From contig JAKSME010000005.1 in assembly GCA_024400785.1 (NCBI GenBank), positions 1 to 43,952 of the forward strand: a stretch of 43,952 nt of DNA, in the 5' to 3' direction. The translations under genes and the position numbers were made by a program. Of this stretch, positions 33,721 through 42,142 are shown in pieces. Each line of letters starts with the position of its first letter. Within the stretch, counting starts at the first letter, position 1. Source of the stretch: Bacteroidales bacterium. GTDB lineage: Bacteria > Bacteroidota > Bacteroidia > Bacteroidales > WCHB1-69. The notes under the pieces are model-generated. The model worked only from the letters and a program-made list of their open reading frames with translations, did no database searches and was not told where the DNA came from.

Positions 33721-34611
33721 CTATTCGTATTCTTGTTCAATGATGGTGGAAATCCGGAAAATGTCCGGGCGTACCTCGTCGGGAACGAAACTCTTAACAC
33801 AGACCGCGTCTCCTTGCTCGTTGAAAGCGTATTCTGTCCAATTCAGCAGTTTGCCGTCTTTGTCAAATTGTTCGATTTTTGTGCAATTGCTTCCCTCGAA
33901 GGTGAAAACTGTTTTTCTGTAGTTGTCAAGGTCCTCATCTTCCTGCTCAATCAAACGACCTTCCTCATCATATACGTAATATGATTTTGCAATTAGTTTC
34001 TCATTGAAGTTATAGGTTAAATCCTTGATTTTACGACCGTTATCGTCGTAGGTAAAAAGATAGGTGCGACTATCGTTGGCCATAACCTCTTCGTAAAGCA
34101 GTTTGGACAGACGGCCGTTTTCGTCGTAGTCGTGGGTGCGGCGGTACATTACCTTACTGTCTTCATCGAAGTCGGTTTGACACTTCACACGTCCGTTTCC
34201 ATCATATTCGTACGATTTTTCGGTGTAGTCGAATTCGTCTTCGTTGTAAGAATCTTCACGGACGAGTTTCCCATCTTCATAAACATATTGGGTGGCGTAC
34301 TCTGGGGAGCCTTCCCCATAAAAACAACCTTTTTTCAACAATTTTCCTTCTTCATCATACGCAAAAACATTTTTCTGGCTCAGCTCTTCGCCTTCGTCAA
34401 ATTGTGAGGAAGAGAGCACCCGACCTTGGCTGTCGTATTCGTTTTCAACGACGGACTCAATGTTTCCTTCAGTATTGAAATGTCTTTCTTTCAATATTTT
34501 ATCATCATCGCTATAGAGCACTTCGCTCTCAACGAACTTTTGTTCGAAAATGTCGTTTTCACCGTATCCGGTGCGCAAATAATTTGTTTTTGTGGTTCGA
34601 ATGGTTTTCAT
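33721..34611 (-). CDS. YD-repeat-like (RHS-type) acidic protein, apparently cytoplasmic
   Basis: 296 residues. About nine repeats of roughly 22-25 residues carry the YD signature Y-[DE]-x-x-G-[RK]-[LV] (EYDSQGRVL, AYDEEGKLL, VYEDGKLV, EYDGNGRVK, DYDENGRLS, TYDDNGRKI, VYDEEGRLI). YD repeats form the shells of RHS and teneurin proteins, but those are secreted and long. This one has no signal peptide, starts MKTIRTTKTNYLRTGYGEND, and is very acidic. It leads the four-gene operon ending in hydF. It lacks the RHS core box and a toxin domain, so it is not a classical RHS toxin. The function is unknown. Confidence 0.7.
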   Translation of the reverse strand: MKTIRTTKTNYLRTGYGENDIFEQKFVESEVLYSDDDKILKERHFNTEGNIESVVENEYDSQGRVLSSSQFDEGEELSQKNVFAYDEEGKLLKKGCFYGEGSPEYATQYVYEDGKLVREDSYNEDEFDYTEKSYEYDGNGRVKCQTDFDEDSKVMYRRTHDYDENGRLSKLLYEEVMANDSRTYLFTYDDNGRKIKDLTYNFNEKLIAKSYYVYDEEGRLIEQEDEDLDNYRKTVFTFEGSNCTKIEQFDKDGKLLNWTEYAFNEQGDAVCVKSFVPDEVRPDIFRISTIIEQEYE

Positions 34612-34648
34612 GTTGGGGAATTAGAGAAATGGGTGAATGGGGGAATGG

Positions 34649-34686
34649 AAAAAGGATGATGGCAAGTGGTTTTGCCATCATCCTTG
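34649..34686 (-). terminator. pckA terminator
   Basis: Perfect 14-bp stem AAGGATGATGGCAA / TTGCCATCATCCTT with a 6-nt loop; on the minus strand five T follow. It lies directly after the pckA stop codon and before the YD-repeat gene. Confidence 0.9.
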
Positions 34687-34692
34687 GTATGA

Positions 34693-36315
34693 TTAAAGTG
34701 ACGGTCCGGCAGCGATGAGGGCTTTGCCCTGTTCGGTGTCGGAGAAGTTTTCAAAGTTCTTCATGAAGTAAGAAGCCAGCTGATCTGCACTTGCTTTGTA
34801 AGCGGCTTTGTCGGCCCATGCGTTTTCAGGATTCAGCAGGTTGTCGTCCAAACCGTTGATATGTTTCGGAACGAAGAGGTTGAACGGTTTTACGAGTGTG
34901 GTTTCGCAGTCAACGAGTTCGTTGTTGAGGATGGCGGAGATGATGGTGCGGGTGTCTTTTAAGGAGAAACGTTTGCCGACGCCGTAGCCACCGCCGGTCC
35001 AGCCGGTGTTTACCAAATAAGCTGTTGCGTTGTGTTCGGTAAGTTTCTTGGCCAGTTCTTCTGCGTATTTCGTCGGGTGAAGCAAGAGGAAGGCAGCGCC
35101 GAAACAGGATGAGAAGGTGGGCTGCGGAGTAACGATACCACGTTCTGTACCAGCGAGTTTTGCGGTGTAGCCGCTTAAGAAGTAGTACATCGTCTGTTCG
35201 CGGTTCAAAACGGAAACCGGAGGCAGCACGCCGAATGCGTCTGCGGAAAGGAAGATGACCTTGCTGGGGTGGGTGCCTTTGGAAACGGGCTTCACGATGT
35301 TGTTGATGTGGTAAATCGGGTAGGAAACGCGGGTGTTTTCGGTTTTGGCCGCGCTGTCGAAATCGATGTTGCCTTCTTCGTCAATGACGAGGTTTTCCAA
35401 AAGTGCGTCGCGCTTGATGGCATTGTAGATGTCGGGTTCTTTTTCAGCGCTGAGGTTGATGCACTTGGCATAGCAGCCGCCTTCGAAGTTGAAAACGCCG
35501 TTGTCGTCCCAGCCGTGTTCGTCGTCACCGATGAGGGCGCGGTTCGGGTCGGTGGAAAGGGTGGTTTTGCCGGTGCCGGAGAGGCCGAAGAAGATGGCGG
35601 TGTCGCCGTTTTTGCCCTGGTTGGCGGAACAGTGCATGGCAGCCATGCCGCGCAACGGCAGGAAGTAATTCATTACGGAGAAGATACCTTTCTTCATTTC
35701 GCCGCCGTACCATGTGCCACCGATGAGGCCCATGCGTTCGGTCAGGTTGAAGGCAACGTAAACTTCGCTGTTCAAGCCCTGCTCTTTCCAATTCGGGTTG
35801 GTGGTTTTGCAGCTGTTGAGCACTACAAAGTCGGGCTGGAAGTCCTTGAGTTCCTCTTCGCTTGGACGGATGAACATATTTTTGATGAAATGAGCCTGCC
35901 AAGCGACTTCGGTCACGAAGCGAATTTTGAGGCGGGAGTTTTCGTTAGCGCCGGCGTAGCCGTCCATCACGTAAACGTCCTTGCCGCTCAACTGTTTTTC
36001 GCTCAATTGTTTGAGGTGATTCCAAACTTCCGGGGTGATTGGTTTGTTGTCGGAACCTTTTTTGCCGGGGGCTGCCCACCAAACGTTGTTTTTGGTTTCA
36101 TCATCGTAAACCACGTATTTATCTTTCGGGGAACGACCGGTGAAAATGCCGGTATCAACAGAAAGTGCGCCGTTTTTGGTATGAAATGCGCGATCAAACC
36201 CAGTCAAACCCGGTTTGGTCTCGTGTTCGTACAGTTCGTCATACGAAAGGTTGTAGTAAATGTTGGTCGGATTAACAACTCCGATTTCTGCTAATTGTTC
36301 TTTGATGTCTTTCAT
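34693..36315 (-). CDS. pckA: Phosphoenolpyruvate carboxykinase (ATP)
   Basis: 540 residues. It interconverts oxaloacetate and PEP with ATP. In anaerobic Bacteroidota it often runs towards oxaloacetate, fixing CO2 for succinate and propionate formation. Motifs: [20 protein letters not shown], the P-loop-like [14 protein letters not shown], the metal site [28 protein letters not shown] (seen as GDDEHGWDD), and [15 protein letters not shown] near the C-terminus. The length is standard. It is a single-gene unit with a promoter about 57 nt upstream and a strong terminator. Confidence 0.98.
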   Translation of the reverse strand: MKDIKEQLAEIGVVNPTNIYYNLSYDELYEHETKPGLTGFDRAFHTKNGALSVDTGIFTGRSPKDKYVVYDDETKNNVWWAAPGKKGSDNKPITPEVWNHLKQLSEKQLSGKDVYVMDGYAGANENSRLKIRFVTEVAWQAHFIKNMFIRPSEEELKDFQPDFVVLNSCKTTNPNWKEQGLNSEVYVAFNLTERMGLIGGTWYGGEMKKGIFSVMNYFLPLRGMAAMHCSANQGKNGDTAIFFGLSGTGKTTLSTDPNRALIGDDEHGWDDNGVFNFEGGCYAKCINLSAEKEPDIYNAIKRDALLENLVIDEEGNIDFDSAAKTENTRVSYPIYHINNIVKPVSKGTHPSKVIFLSADAFGVLPPVSVLNREQTMYYFLSGYTAKLAGTERGIVTPQPTFSSCFGAAFLLLHPTKYAEELAKKLTEHNATAYLVNTGWTGGGYGVGKRFSLKDTRTIISAILNNELVDCETTLVKPFNLFVPKHINGLDDNLLNPENAWADKAAYKASADQLASYFMKNFENFSDTEQGKALIAAGPSL

Positions 36316-36371
36316 ATAAATATTTGATTTTTAATTAATTACAAATTAAAACAAGGAAAGTTCATTTTTTG

Positions 36372-36379
36372 CAAAGTTA
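36372..36379 (-). promoter_or_regulatory. pckA promoter -7 element
   Basis: Minus-strand TAACTTTG followed by CAA, 56 nt upstream of the pckA ATG. Confidence 0.6.
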
Positions 36380-36439
36380 GAAGAAATAATTGAATTTCAG
36401 GGTTGAAAAAGGGGATTAAAAAAAATTTTTTGGAAGGTG

Positions 36440-36468
36440 TTGTAAAAGTAAAAAAAATCGTATTTTTG
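36440..36468 (+). promoter_or_regulatory. Promoter of tRNA-Ser(UGA)
   Basis: TTG (36440-36442), 18 nt, TATTTTTG (36461-36468). The mature tRNA would start 4 nt after the -7 element, so the leader is almost absent. Confidence 0.75.
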
Positions 36469-36472
36469 CAGC

Positions 36473-36557
36473 GGAGAGTTGGCGGAGTGGTCGATCGCGG
36501 CGGTCTTGAAAACCGTTGACCTTAACGGGTCCGGGGGTTCGAATCCCTCACTCTCCG
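36473..36557 (+). tRNA. tRNA-Ser (anticodon UGA)
   Basis: The acceptor arms GGAGAGT and ACTCTCC pair over 7 bp with discriminator G. The anticodon loop is CTTGAAA, giving UGA. A long variable arm (TTGACCTTAACGGGTCC region) and the T arm GGGGGTTCGAATCCC-like sequence fit a class II Ser tRNA. The 3' CCA is not encoded (GCAA follows the acceptor stem). It is a single tRNA with its own promoter and terminator. Confidence 0.95.
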
Positions 36558-36558
36558 C

Positions 36559-36592
36559 AAAAATCGCATAATCAGAAGTTTATGCGATTTTT
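36559..36592 (+). terminator. tRNA-Ser terminator
   Basis: A perfect 13-bp stem, AAAAATCGCATAA / TTATGCGATTTTT, with an 8-nt loop, beginning 1 nt after the tRNA. Confidence 0.9.
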
Positions 36593-36788
36593 CATTTTAA
36601 ACGATTTGGACAAAAAATGGCCGTCAACATCGGTTAACGGCATCCTTTTTCAAATTGGTTTTGCGGATTTTTTGGGGGGGGAATGTGCGAAAAGTGGGGG
36701 ACGGAACATCCCCATAGGAAAATGCCGGAACTCTCCACAATCTCACTCCTTTATTCAAGTTTCAGGCTTGGTATTGATTTTAATTGAC

Positions 36789-36815
36789 TTATGACTTGCG
36801 TCCTGCGGCACAGCC
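36789..36815. repeat. 27-bp direct repeat, left copy
   Basis: It begins TTATGACTTGCGTCC and ends GCGGCACAGCC; it is identical over 27 bp to 40066-40092. The left copy is preceded by TTGAC, so GACTTAT-GACTT forms a partial heptamer duplication there. The two copies bracket the type IIL gene. Confidence 0.92.
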
Positions 36816-36864
36816 TTTTCAATCAAAACAAAAAAAATCGGCATGCGAGAGTTGAGCTCTATTA

Positions 36865-36975
36865 TTACTTCTCCAACTTCTCGTATAAACTGAATAGCTC
36901 CGCCGCGCACTCACTTTCCGTCAAATTGACAGTGAAATTCAGAACAGTGGTATATCGGTGTTTATTTTGAGTCAT
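36865..36975 (-). pseudogene. 36-codon frame resembling the C-terminal tail of the type IIL enzyme
   Basis: It reads from ATG 36975 to TAA 36865: MTQNKHRYTTVLNF... ending ESECAAELFSLYEKLEK. The neighbouring gene ends NESQIVAELFRLYQTIIEQEQ; the shared ES-x(3)-AELF-x-LY pattern in the same orientation suggests a leftover tail from an earlier or duplicated restriction-modification gene. It could instead be a short independent ORF. The similarity covers under 20 residues, so the call is tentative. Confidence 0.35.
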
Positions 36976-37005
36976 TTTTGCTCAAGAAATCTATTTTTTC
37001 ATTTT

Positions 37006-39954
37006 TCATTGTTCTTGTTCTATTATTGTTTGATAGAGTCTGAATAATTCAGCAACAATTTGAGATTCATTGTTAGAGGATAGAATTGTTGCATTGAAAC
37101 CGTAGGCAGCCATCACGGCATGATCATTTTCCTTATGGGCTTTGCGCAGCTCGGGTGGCATTGTGACATCATCGTACAAATCGGCCAACGAACTTTCCGG
37201 ATATTTTGCCCGCGCATCCAGGATGGCTTGCGCTGTCTGCTCAATTTTAGTCTTCTGGTCTTCCGTCGGTGTAGGCCATGGAAAATTGTTATATACAATG
37301 TCTTTGGAATAGCGATAATCCGATTTCAGTCGGCCGCAAACCACGCGCATCCACCCCCTGTGGACATCGGCAGTCAGAATGCCAAAATGGTAGAGGGTAG
37401 CGTCTGGAATAATCAGATTAGCGTTAGTAGGAATCGTATTTTCATCTAAAAAACCAAGGGGAATGTATCGCCTTTTTTCTGATGATGTACTTGGAATGAC
37501 TATAAATGTTTTAGGATTGTTAGTTTCTCTAAATAGATGAGGTGTGTCTGCTTTTCTACGAGTAGTTGCATCAGTACTATTTAACCTCATCTCTCTAACC
37601 TTTTTAATTCTTCCCATTACTAATGGCATTTGGCGTAACTCGTTGGGCGAAGCATCAACCAACCACAAACAATACCTATTTTTGTTATTTATATATTCAT
37701 CAGCACCAAGCAATCTTTTTATGTATTTTTGTGCAATGGGTTCCTTTTTTATAAAATCGGCATATTCACTTTCTTCAATAATCAAATTGCCACCATCTGT
37801 CGGCTGATTTCCTTTTCTGATTTCGGGCACATCACAAATTGACTTTTTACGACTTTCTATAAACACAGTTGGAGCATCTATTAAATATGGAGATATATTA
37901 TGAGCCATTTCTTGTGTTTCCTTATCAGTGTATAATACTTTCAAACTTGTATTCTCTTCGTGAGAGAAACCAATAATAACGCAGTGGACGTGCGCTTTTA
38001 ATGTTGATTCGCTGTCCCAGCGGAAAGTACGGTAGGCGAAATCAATATGAATGCCAAATTTCTCAAACAAGGGCTTCCAAAGTGCAGCAGTCTGTTCACC
38101 TTGTGTAACAGAATTTGTAGATACTAATGCTACTCTGGTTTTTGTATCTTTGATAACTTGAGATGCCCTCAAATACCAACAACTCACATAATCCAAGCGA
38201 CCAACATTTTTCCAATTCCCACCAAAAACACACTGAATATCATTTTTCTGACTTTCTGTTGTCATTTGATGCCCTACAAACGGCGGATTCCCCATAATAT
38301 AATCGAAGTCCACACGGTACGTTTCTGGTTCTCTCCGCTTGGGATGCAGATTGATTTCGTCGCTGTATAAATCAATATTGTTATATCGTATCGGCGGCTC
38401 GCTCACCGTCAAGGTCGGAGCATCTTGCATAGGATAGACATTGGTTCGCTTCGCAATGATGGCCGTACGCTCTTCAACGATAGGCCATTCCGTCCATGAC
38501 AAGCGTAACGCGTTGCCCTTCTTGATATTGTGATAGGTTTTCAGCGGCAGCATATCCAAATCGAAGTCCACAATGGAGGAAGTCTCCTTCAGCATCTGAC
38601 TCTCGGCAATCCACAATGCGGTGGTTGCGACATCTGCCGCGAAATCGTTGATTTCGATGCCATAGAACTGATGAATGGAGACTTTCACCGGATTGGTTTC
38701 TTCAAAACCCATTTGTACCTGTCCCTTAGTCTGAAGACGGATGGCCTCATTTTCCAAACGGCGCAGCGACAGGTAAGTCTCCGTCAGAAAGTTGCCACTT
38801 CCGCAGGCAGGATCCAGAAATTTCAGTTCAGAGAGTTTCTTCTGAAATTCTGCTGCTTTTTTCGTTTGCAATTTTCCTACTTTCTCGGCTTTTATTTCAT
38901 CAAACTCGCGGCGCAAATCATTAAAGAACAGCGGGTCGATAACTTTATGGATGTTTTCGATAGAGGTATAGTGCATACCGCCCGAACGGCGCGTCACCGG
39001 ATTCAATGTCGATTCGAATACGGCACCGAAAATGGTGGGACTGATTTCGCTCCAGTCGAAATCGTCGGACGCCTTTTCCAAAATCAGCGCGCGCAGTTCG
39101 TCGGTGAAATTCGGAATCTCGACGTTGCAATCCGAAAACAGACCGCCATTCACATACGGGAAGGCCGATAGCGCTTCATCCATATACGGGTCTCGGTCTT
39201 CAACTTTGGTGTCTAAAACTTTAAACAAGTCAATTAGCGCGCGGCGGAAATTACGGGCATCGAATTCCGACATATAGTCGTGAAACATACTGCGTTTCCC
39301 GAAAACGCCCGCATCTTCGGCATACAGACAGAACACCAGACGCACGCAGAGCATATTCAAGCTGTGGAGGGTTTCGGCGCTGGTGGGATCCTTGTACTGC
39401 GGTAGCAGCGCATCATAAATCTTGCCCACCAGGTCGCCCGCTTTTATGCTGACCTCCATTTCCTTTTTCAAATGGGGATTCGCGATGGCGGTTAGGAATG
39501 AAAGACGATAGTACTCTTTGTCAAAATTTTCCAGCAAAATCTCAATGGGCTCGCCATTTGGATTTTCCATATCGTAAACCAAAAACGACTGAAAGTTGCT
39601 CACCACCACCCAGCGCGGACGCAAGGAATAAGGCAGTTCGTTGGCATAGCGCTTGGCCTGCTGAAAAGGCGTCAGTATGGAACCATCGCTCTGCTTGTAG
39701 CCCTTGTGCAAATCCACATCAGAACTTTTCTGCTCAATCAAGACTTTTGTGGCTTCGATGTAGGCATCGATGAAACTCACGTGCGCAAGCTGTACACGCT
39801 TTTCAAACTCGATAAATTTCTGTGGTTCAGCGATTTCAAATACAGTGCGGAGCAACGACATCCAAAACGATTGTGTTTCGCTTTTTTCATCTCCACGATT
39901 TCCCCATTCTATTGCGAATGCCTTGGCAGCAGATTTTTGTTCTTGTGTAGTCAT
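37006..39954 (-). CDS. MmeI-like type IIL restriction-modification enzyme (single-chain)
   Basis: 982 residues carrying cleavage, methylation and target recognition in one chain. The N-terminal nuclease motif is D63-x10-E74-Q-K76 (FIDAYIEATKVLIEQK), followed by FQQAKRYANEL. A helical spacer covers about 150-320. The gamma-class N6-adenine methyltransferase has motif X-like GMHYTS (326-331), motif I DPACGSGNF (381-389) and motif IV N556-PPF. The region from about 620 to 870 should be the target-recognition domain, and the tail ends AELFRLYQTIIEQEQ. The frame is intact with all catalytic motifs, so it is probably active. No separate endonuclease or methyltransferase gene is needed, consistent with its standing alone. 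It lies between identical 27-bp repeats beside a tRNA gene, suggesting acquisition as a module. Confidence 0.9.
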   Translation of the reverse strand: MTTQEQKSAAKAFAIEWGNRGDEKSETQSFWMSLLRTVFEIAEPQKFIEFEKRVQLAHVSFIDAYIEATKVLIEQKSSDVDLHKGYKQSDGSILTPFQQAKRYANELPYSLRPRWVVVSNFQSFLVYDMENPNGEPIEILLENFDKEYYRLSFLTAIANPHLKKEMEVSIKAGDLVGKIYDALLPQYKDPTSAETLHSLNMLCVRLVFCLYAEDAGVFGKRSMFHDYMSEFDARNFRRALIDLFKVLDTKVEDRDPYMDEALSAFPYVNGGLFSDCNVEIPNFTDELRALILEKASDDFDWSEISPTIFGAVFESTLNPVTRRSGGMHYTSIENIHKVIDPLFFNDLRREFDEIKAEKVGKLQTKKAAEFQKKLSELKFLDPACGSGNFLTETYLSLRRLENEAIRLQTKGQVQMGFEETNPVKVSIHQFYGIEINDFAADVATTALWIAESQMLKETSSIVDFDLDMLPLKTYHNIKKGNALRLSWTEWPIVEERTAIIAKRTNVYPMQDAPTLTVSEPPIRYNNIDLYSDEINLHPKRREPETYRVDFDYIMGNPPFVGHQMTTESQKNDIQCVFGGNWKNVGRLDYVSCWYLRASQVIKDTKTRVALVSTNSVTQGEQTAALWKPLFEKFGIHIDFAYRTFRWDSESTLKAHVHCVIIGFSHEENTSLKVLYTDKETQEMAHNISPYLIDAPTVFIESRKKSICDVPEIRKGNQPTDGGNLIIEESEYADFIKKEPIAQKYIKRLLGADEYINNKNRYCLWLVDASPNELRQMPLVMGRIKKVREMRLNSTDATTRRKADTPHLFRETNNPKTFIVIPSTSSEKRRYIPLGFLDENTIPTNANLIIPDATLYHFGILTADVHRGWMRVVCGRLKSDYRYSKDIVYNNFPWPTPTEDQKTKIEQTAQAILDARAKYPESSLADLYDDVTMPPELRKAHKENDHAVMAAYGFNATILSSNNESQIVAELFRLYQTIIEQEQ

Positions 39955-39981
39955 GAGTTTGCTAATGAATTTTTAATTTTG

Positions 39982-39989
39982 CAAAAGTA
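39982..39989 (-). promoter_or_regulatory. Promoter -7 element of the type IIL gene
   Basis: Minus-strand TACTTTTG followed by CAA, 27 nt upstream of ATG 39954. The module therefore carries its own promoter inside the direct repeats. Confidence 0.6.
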
Positions 39990-40065
39990 CTATTTTTTTC
40001 GGGTTGGAATTCTTGGCTGTTTATTCCTTCAAAAATCATCCCGTTCTGTCGTGTATTTGAAAAAT

Positions 40066-40092
40066 TTATGACTTGCGTCCTGCGGCACAGCC
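40066..40092. repeat. 27-bp direct repeat, right copy
   Basis: Identical to 36789-36815 and in the same orientation, 3277 bp away. Flanking bases differ (AAATT before, AATC after, against TTGAC and TTTT at the left copy), so the identity is limited to the repeat. Confidence 0.92.
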
Positions 40093-40385
40093 AATCATTA
40101 AAGTACGAATAAAATCCTTACAAATTATTGCCTTATCAAACTTCAATGAAAGTGATGGCTGCTATTTCTGAAGGAAATTGGCTTTTTTATTACTTTTAAT
40201 TGTGAAATTTTTGAGTGGCAAAAGTAGTGCTTTTATTTGAATTATTTAAAATGAAATCATTCCATTTTAACAAAATAAGATATGTTTTTTTCGGCATTTA
40301 AAATGAATACTCGAGTCGTTTCGCTTTGTGGCAAAAAAAGAAAATAATCCCCGATTTTCATCGTTATGATTTATTGATAAAATAG

Positions 40386-40393
40386 TAACTTTG
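40386..40393 (+). promoter_or_regulatory. Promoter -7 element of the esterase gene
   Basis: TAACTTTG followed by CCG, 21 nt upstream of ATG 40415. It supports translation from 40415, which encodes the signal peptide. Confidence 0.6.
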
Positions 40394-40414
40394 CCGCTCG
40401 AATTTTTTTACCCT

Positions 40415-42117
40415 ATGAAGTATCTTCATCGCATTTTATCCATTGTCGGAAAGGCCTTTCTGCTGGTTTTTGTCGCTTGCGTTTTGGGATTGTTCGCCAC
40501 AACAGCAACGCTTCTACCGACAGCGATAGGACTGAGGCTGAACTTGCGGCTGCCAACGCCGCAGAGGTGAAAGCCTTTGAACAGGATGAGTCAGAGTTGG
40601 TGAGCCTTCCTGCCAATATCAAACCCCATATTTATTATTATGGGAAAATTGAAAGTCAGGAATATATCCTCATATTCAACGATATAGAAAAGAAGAAGTT
40701 CTCTGGAACCTTTTACAAAATTGGTGAAAATGCAATAGTTTCCCCGGTGAATTTCACAGGAAAAGCGAAACGGGAAAAGTGCCTGTTGGTTGTTAATGGC
40801 AAAAAAACGGTATGGAAAAATTACCGCGCATCGTCCGATGACTATAGTTTTAAAGGAAGTTTTGTAGAAGGAAAAGCAGCCAAAGATTTTTCTTTTTCCA
40901 CCTATATTGAGCCGACTTTCAAAAAAAACACCGACAGTAGTCGTTACCAAGATGAGTATTTCGATGTGGAAGTTATCAATGATGTAAAGTACGGCTCCGC
41001 AGAAGGTTACTGGGTTTCTCGCGAGGAAAATTCTACCAACTATGCCAAAATTATCGCCTCGGGGATTGCGCAAACCCTTTCCACGAAACAATTTGATTTG
41101 CGCATGGATTTGTATCTTCCCAAGAACGACTCGCAGGAAAAGCGTCCGCTGATTATGTTTATTCACGGAGGCGGTTTTTATATCGGGGATAAAAAAGACA
41201 ATCCGATAGTGCTGTGGTGCCGTCATTATGCCAAAATGGGCTATGTCGTTGCGTCCATCAATTACCGTATGGGTTTCAAACCCACCAAAGGTTCCATTGA
41301 GCGTTGCGGATATTGTGCCACGCAGGATGCAGCCGCTGCCATGCGCTATTTGATTCACAACAAGGGGAAGTTCCGCATCGATCCGAATTATCTTTTCGTC
41401 GCGGGCAGCAGTGCGGGCGGTATCACCACGCTGAATCTCGCTTTTATGCGTAATAAAAATCGTCCGGAATCCTCGAAAAAAAGTTTCGGAAATGAAGATC
41501 TCGGTCCCATCGAATCCTCGGGTAACACGTTGAAAGAGACTTATAAAATCCGTTGCATCTGCAATATGTGGGGCGCCGTTCATGATATCTCCATGATCGA
41601 CAATGCCAACATCTCCATCATCTCTTTTCACGGTAATGCCGACCAGGTCGTTCCTTATGGTGAGGAAGTCCCTTTTAAAGATATCAAACTCGGCATCAGC
41701 AAATTGTTTTTCAATAAAATGTTCGGTTCAAATCCCATCCATGCACGAGCTAAAACGCTGGGTTACAGACAGAAACTTTACACCTTCGACGGCTGTGGCC
41801 ATGCTCCCCATGTTGATAAAAACAACCAACCGAACGACAAATTTTACTTTATTCAAGAAAAAACCACTGAATTTTTCTACAAAGAATTTGTTCCCGAAGA
41901 ACCTTCTATAAAGTATAAAGATAATCAAACATTTACAGCTGTTGCTGGCGATTTTGCCCAATGTTATTGGCAAGCCATAGGCGGTTTTATTCTTGAACAA
42001 AATCGAGAAACCGTGCGTGTGGTTTGGATGTCGGACGCAAAAGAAAAAAAATTGGAAATGTCGGGCAGACTGCTAAACGGAGCCGTCGTGAATGCGGTCT
42101 ATGCGCCCGCTAAATAA
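40415..42117 (+). CDS. Secreted alpha/beta-hydrolase (esterase-like) with apparent N-terminal frameshift
   Basis: ATG 40415 encodes a signal peptide (MKYLHRILSIVGKAFLLVFVACVLG, with Cys in a lipobox-like context) but that frame stops at 40569. The enzyme body is in another frame, open from before 40415 but without an ATG; a TTG at 40477 is its first plausible start and gives no signal. One missing base near 40466-40490 would join them. The body has a beta-sandwich-like part (to about residue 200 of the 546 counted from TTG), then an esterase fold: oxyanion FIHGGGF, nucleophile GSSAGG, acid ADQVVPYG and GCGHAPH. About 90 further residues follow. It lies 25 nt before the vWA lipoprotein gene, a probable operon. 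The hydrolase call is good; the substrate is unknown, and the start and integrity are uncertain. Confidence 0.75.
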
Positions 42118-42142
42118 TAAATTGTTTAACCTTTAAATAAAT

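Larger units (their letters stand above)
36593..37005. other. Spacer between tRNA-Ser and the restriction-modification gene
   Basis: 413 bp. It contains a small imperfect hairpin (GCCGTcAAC / GTTaACGGC near 36621-36641), the left copy of the 27-bp direct repeat (36789-36815) and a 36-codon minus-strand frame (36865-36975) that resembles the tail of the adjacent restriction-modification protein. No other coding sequence was recognised. Confidence 0.55.
39990..40414. other. Spacer between the type IIL gene and the esterase gene
   Basis: Very AT-rich. It holds the right 27-bp repeat copy (40066-40092), a second minus-strand TACTTTTG at 40219-40226 with no gene in front of it, a weak AAAATG/CATTTT inverted repeat (40249-40269), and the plus-strand esterase promoter. 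No coding sequence was recognised. Confidence 0.5.

Noticed and set aside
35269-36294. Long open frame (341 codons) antisense to pckA
   Set aside because: It is a by-product of strong codon bias in pckA; the translation is low-complexity in Val/Phe/Gly, has no family motifs and no promoter. Similar antisense frames over dnaA, the AAA+ gene, the OmpA-type gene and pta were dropped for the same reason.
36473-36815. Classical tRNA-type attachment site formed by the tRNA-Ser 3' end
   Set aside because: The 27-bp repeat is 230 bp from the tRNA and does not copy any part of it; no integrase gene is present.
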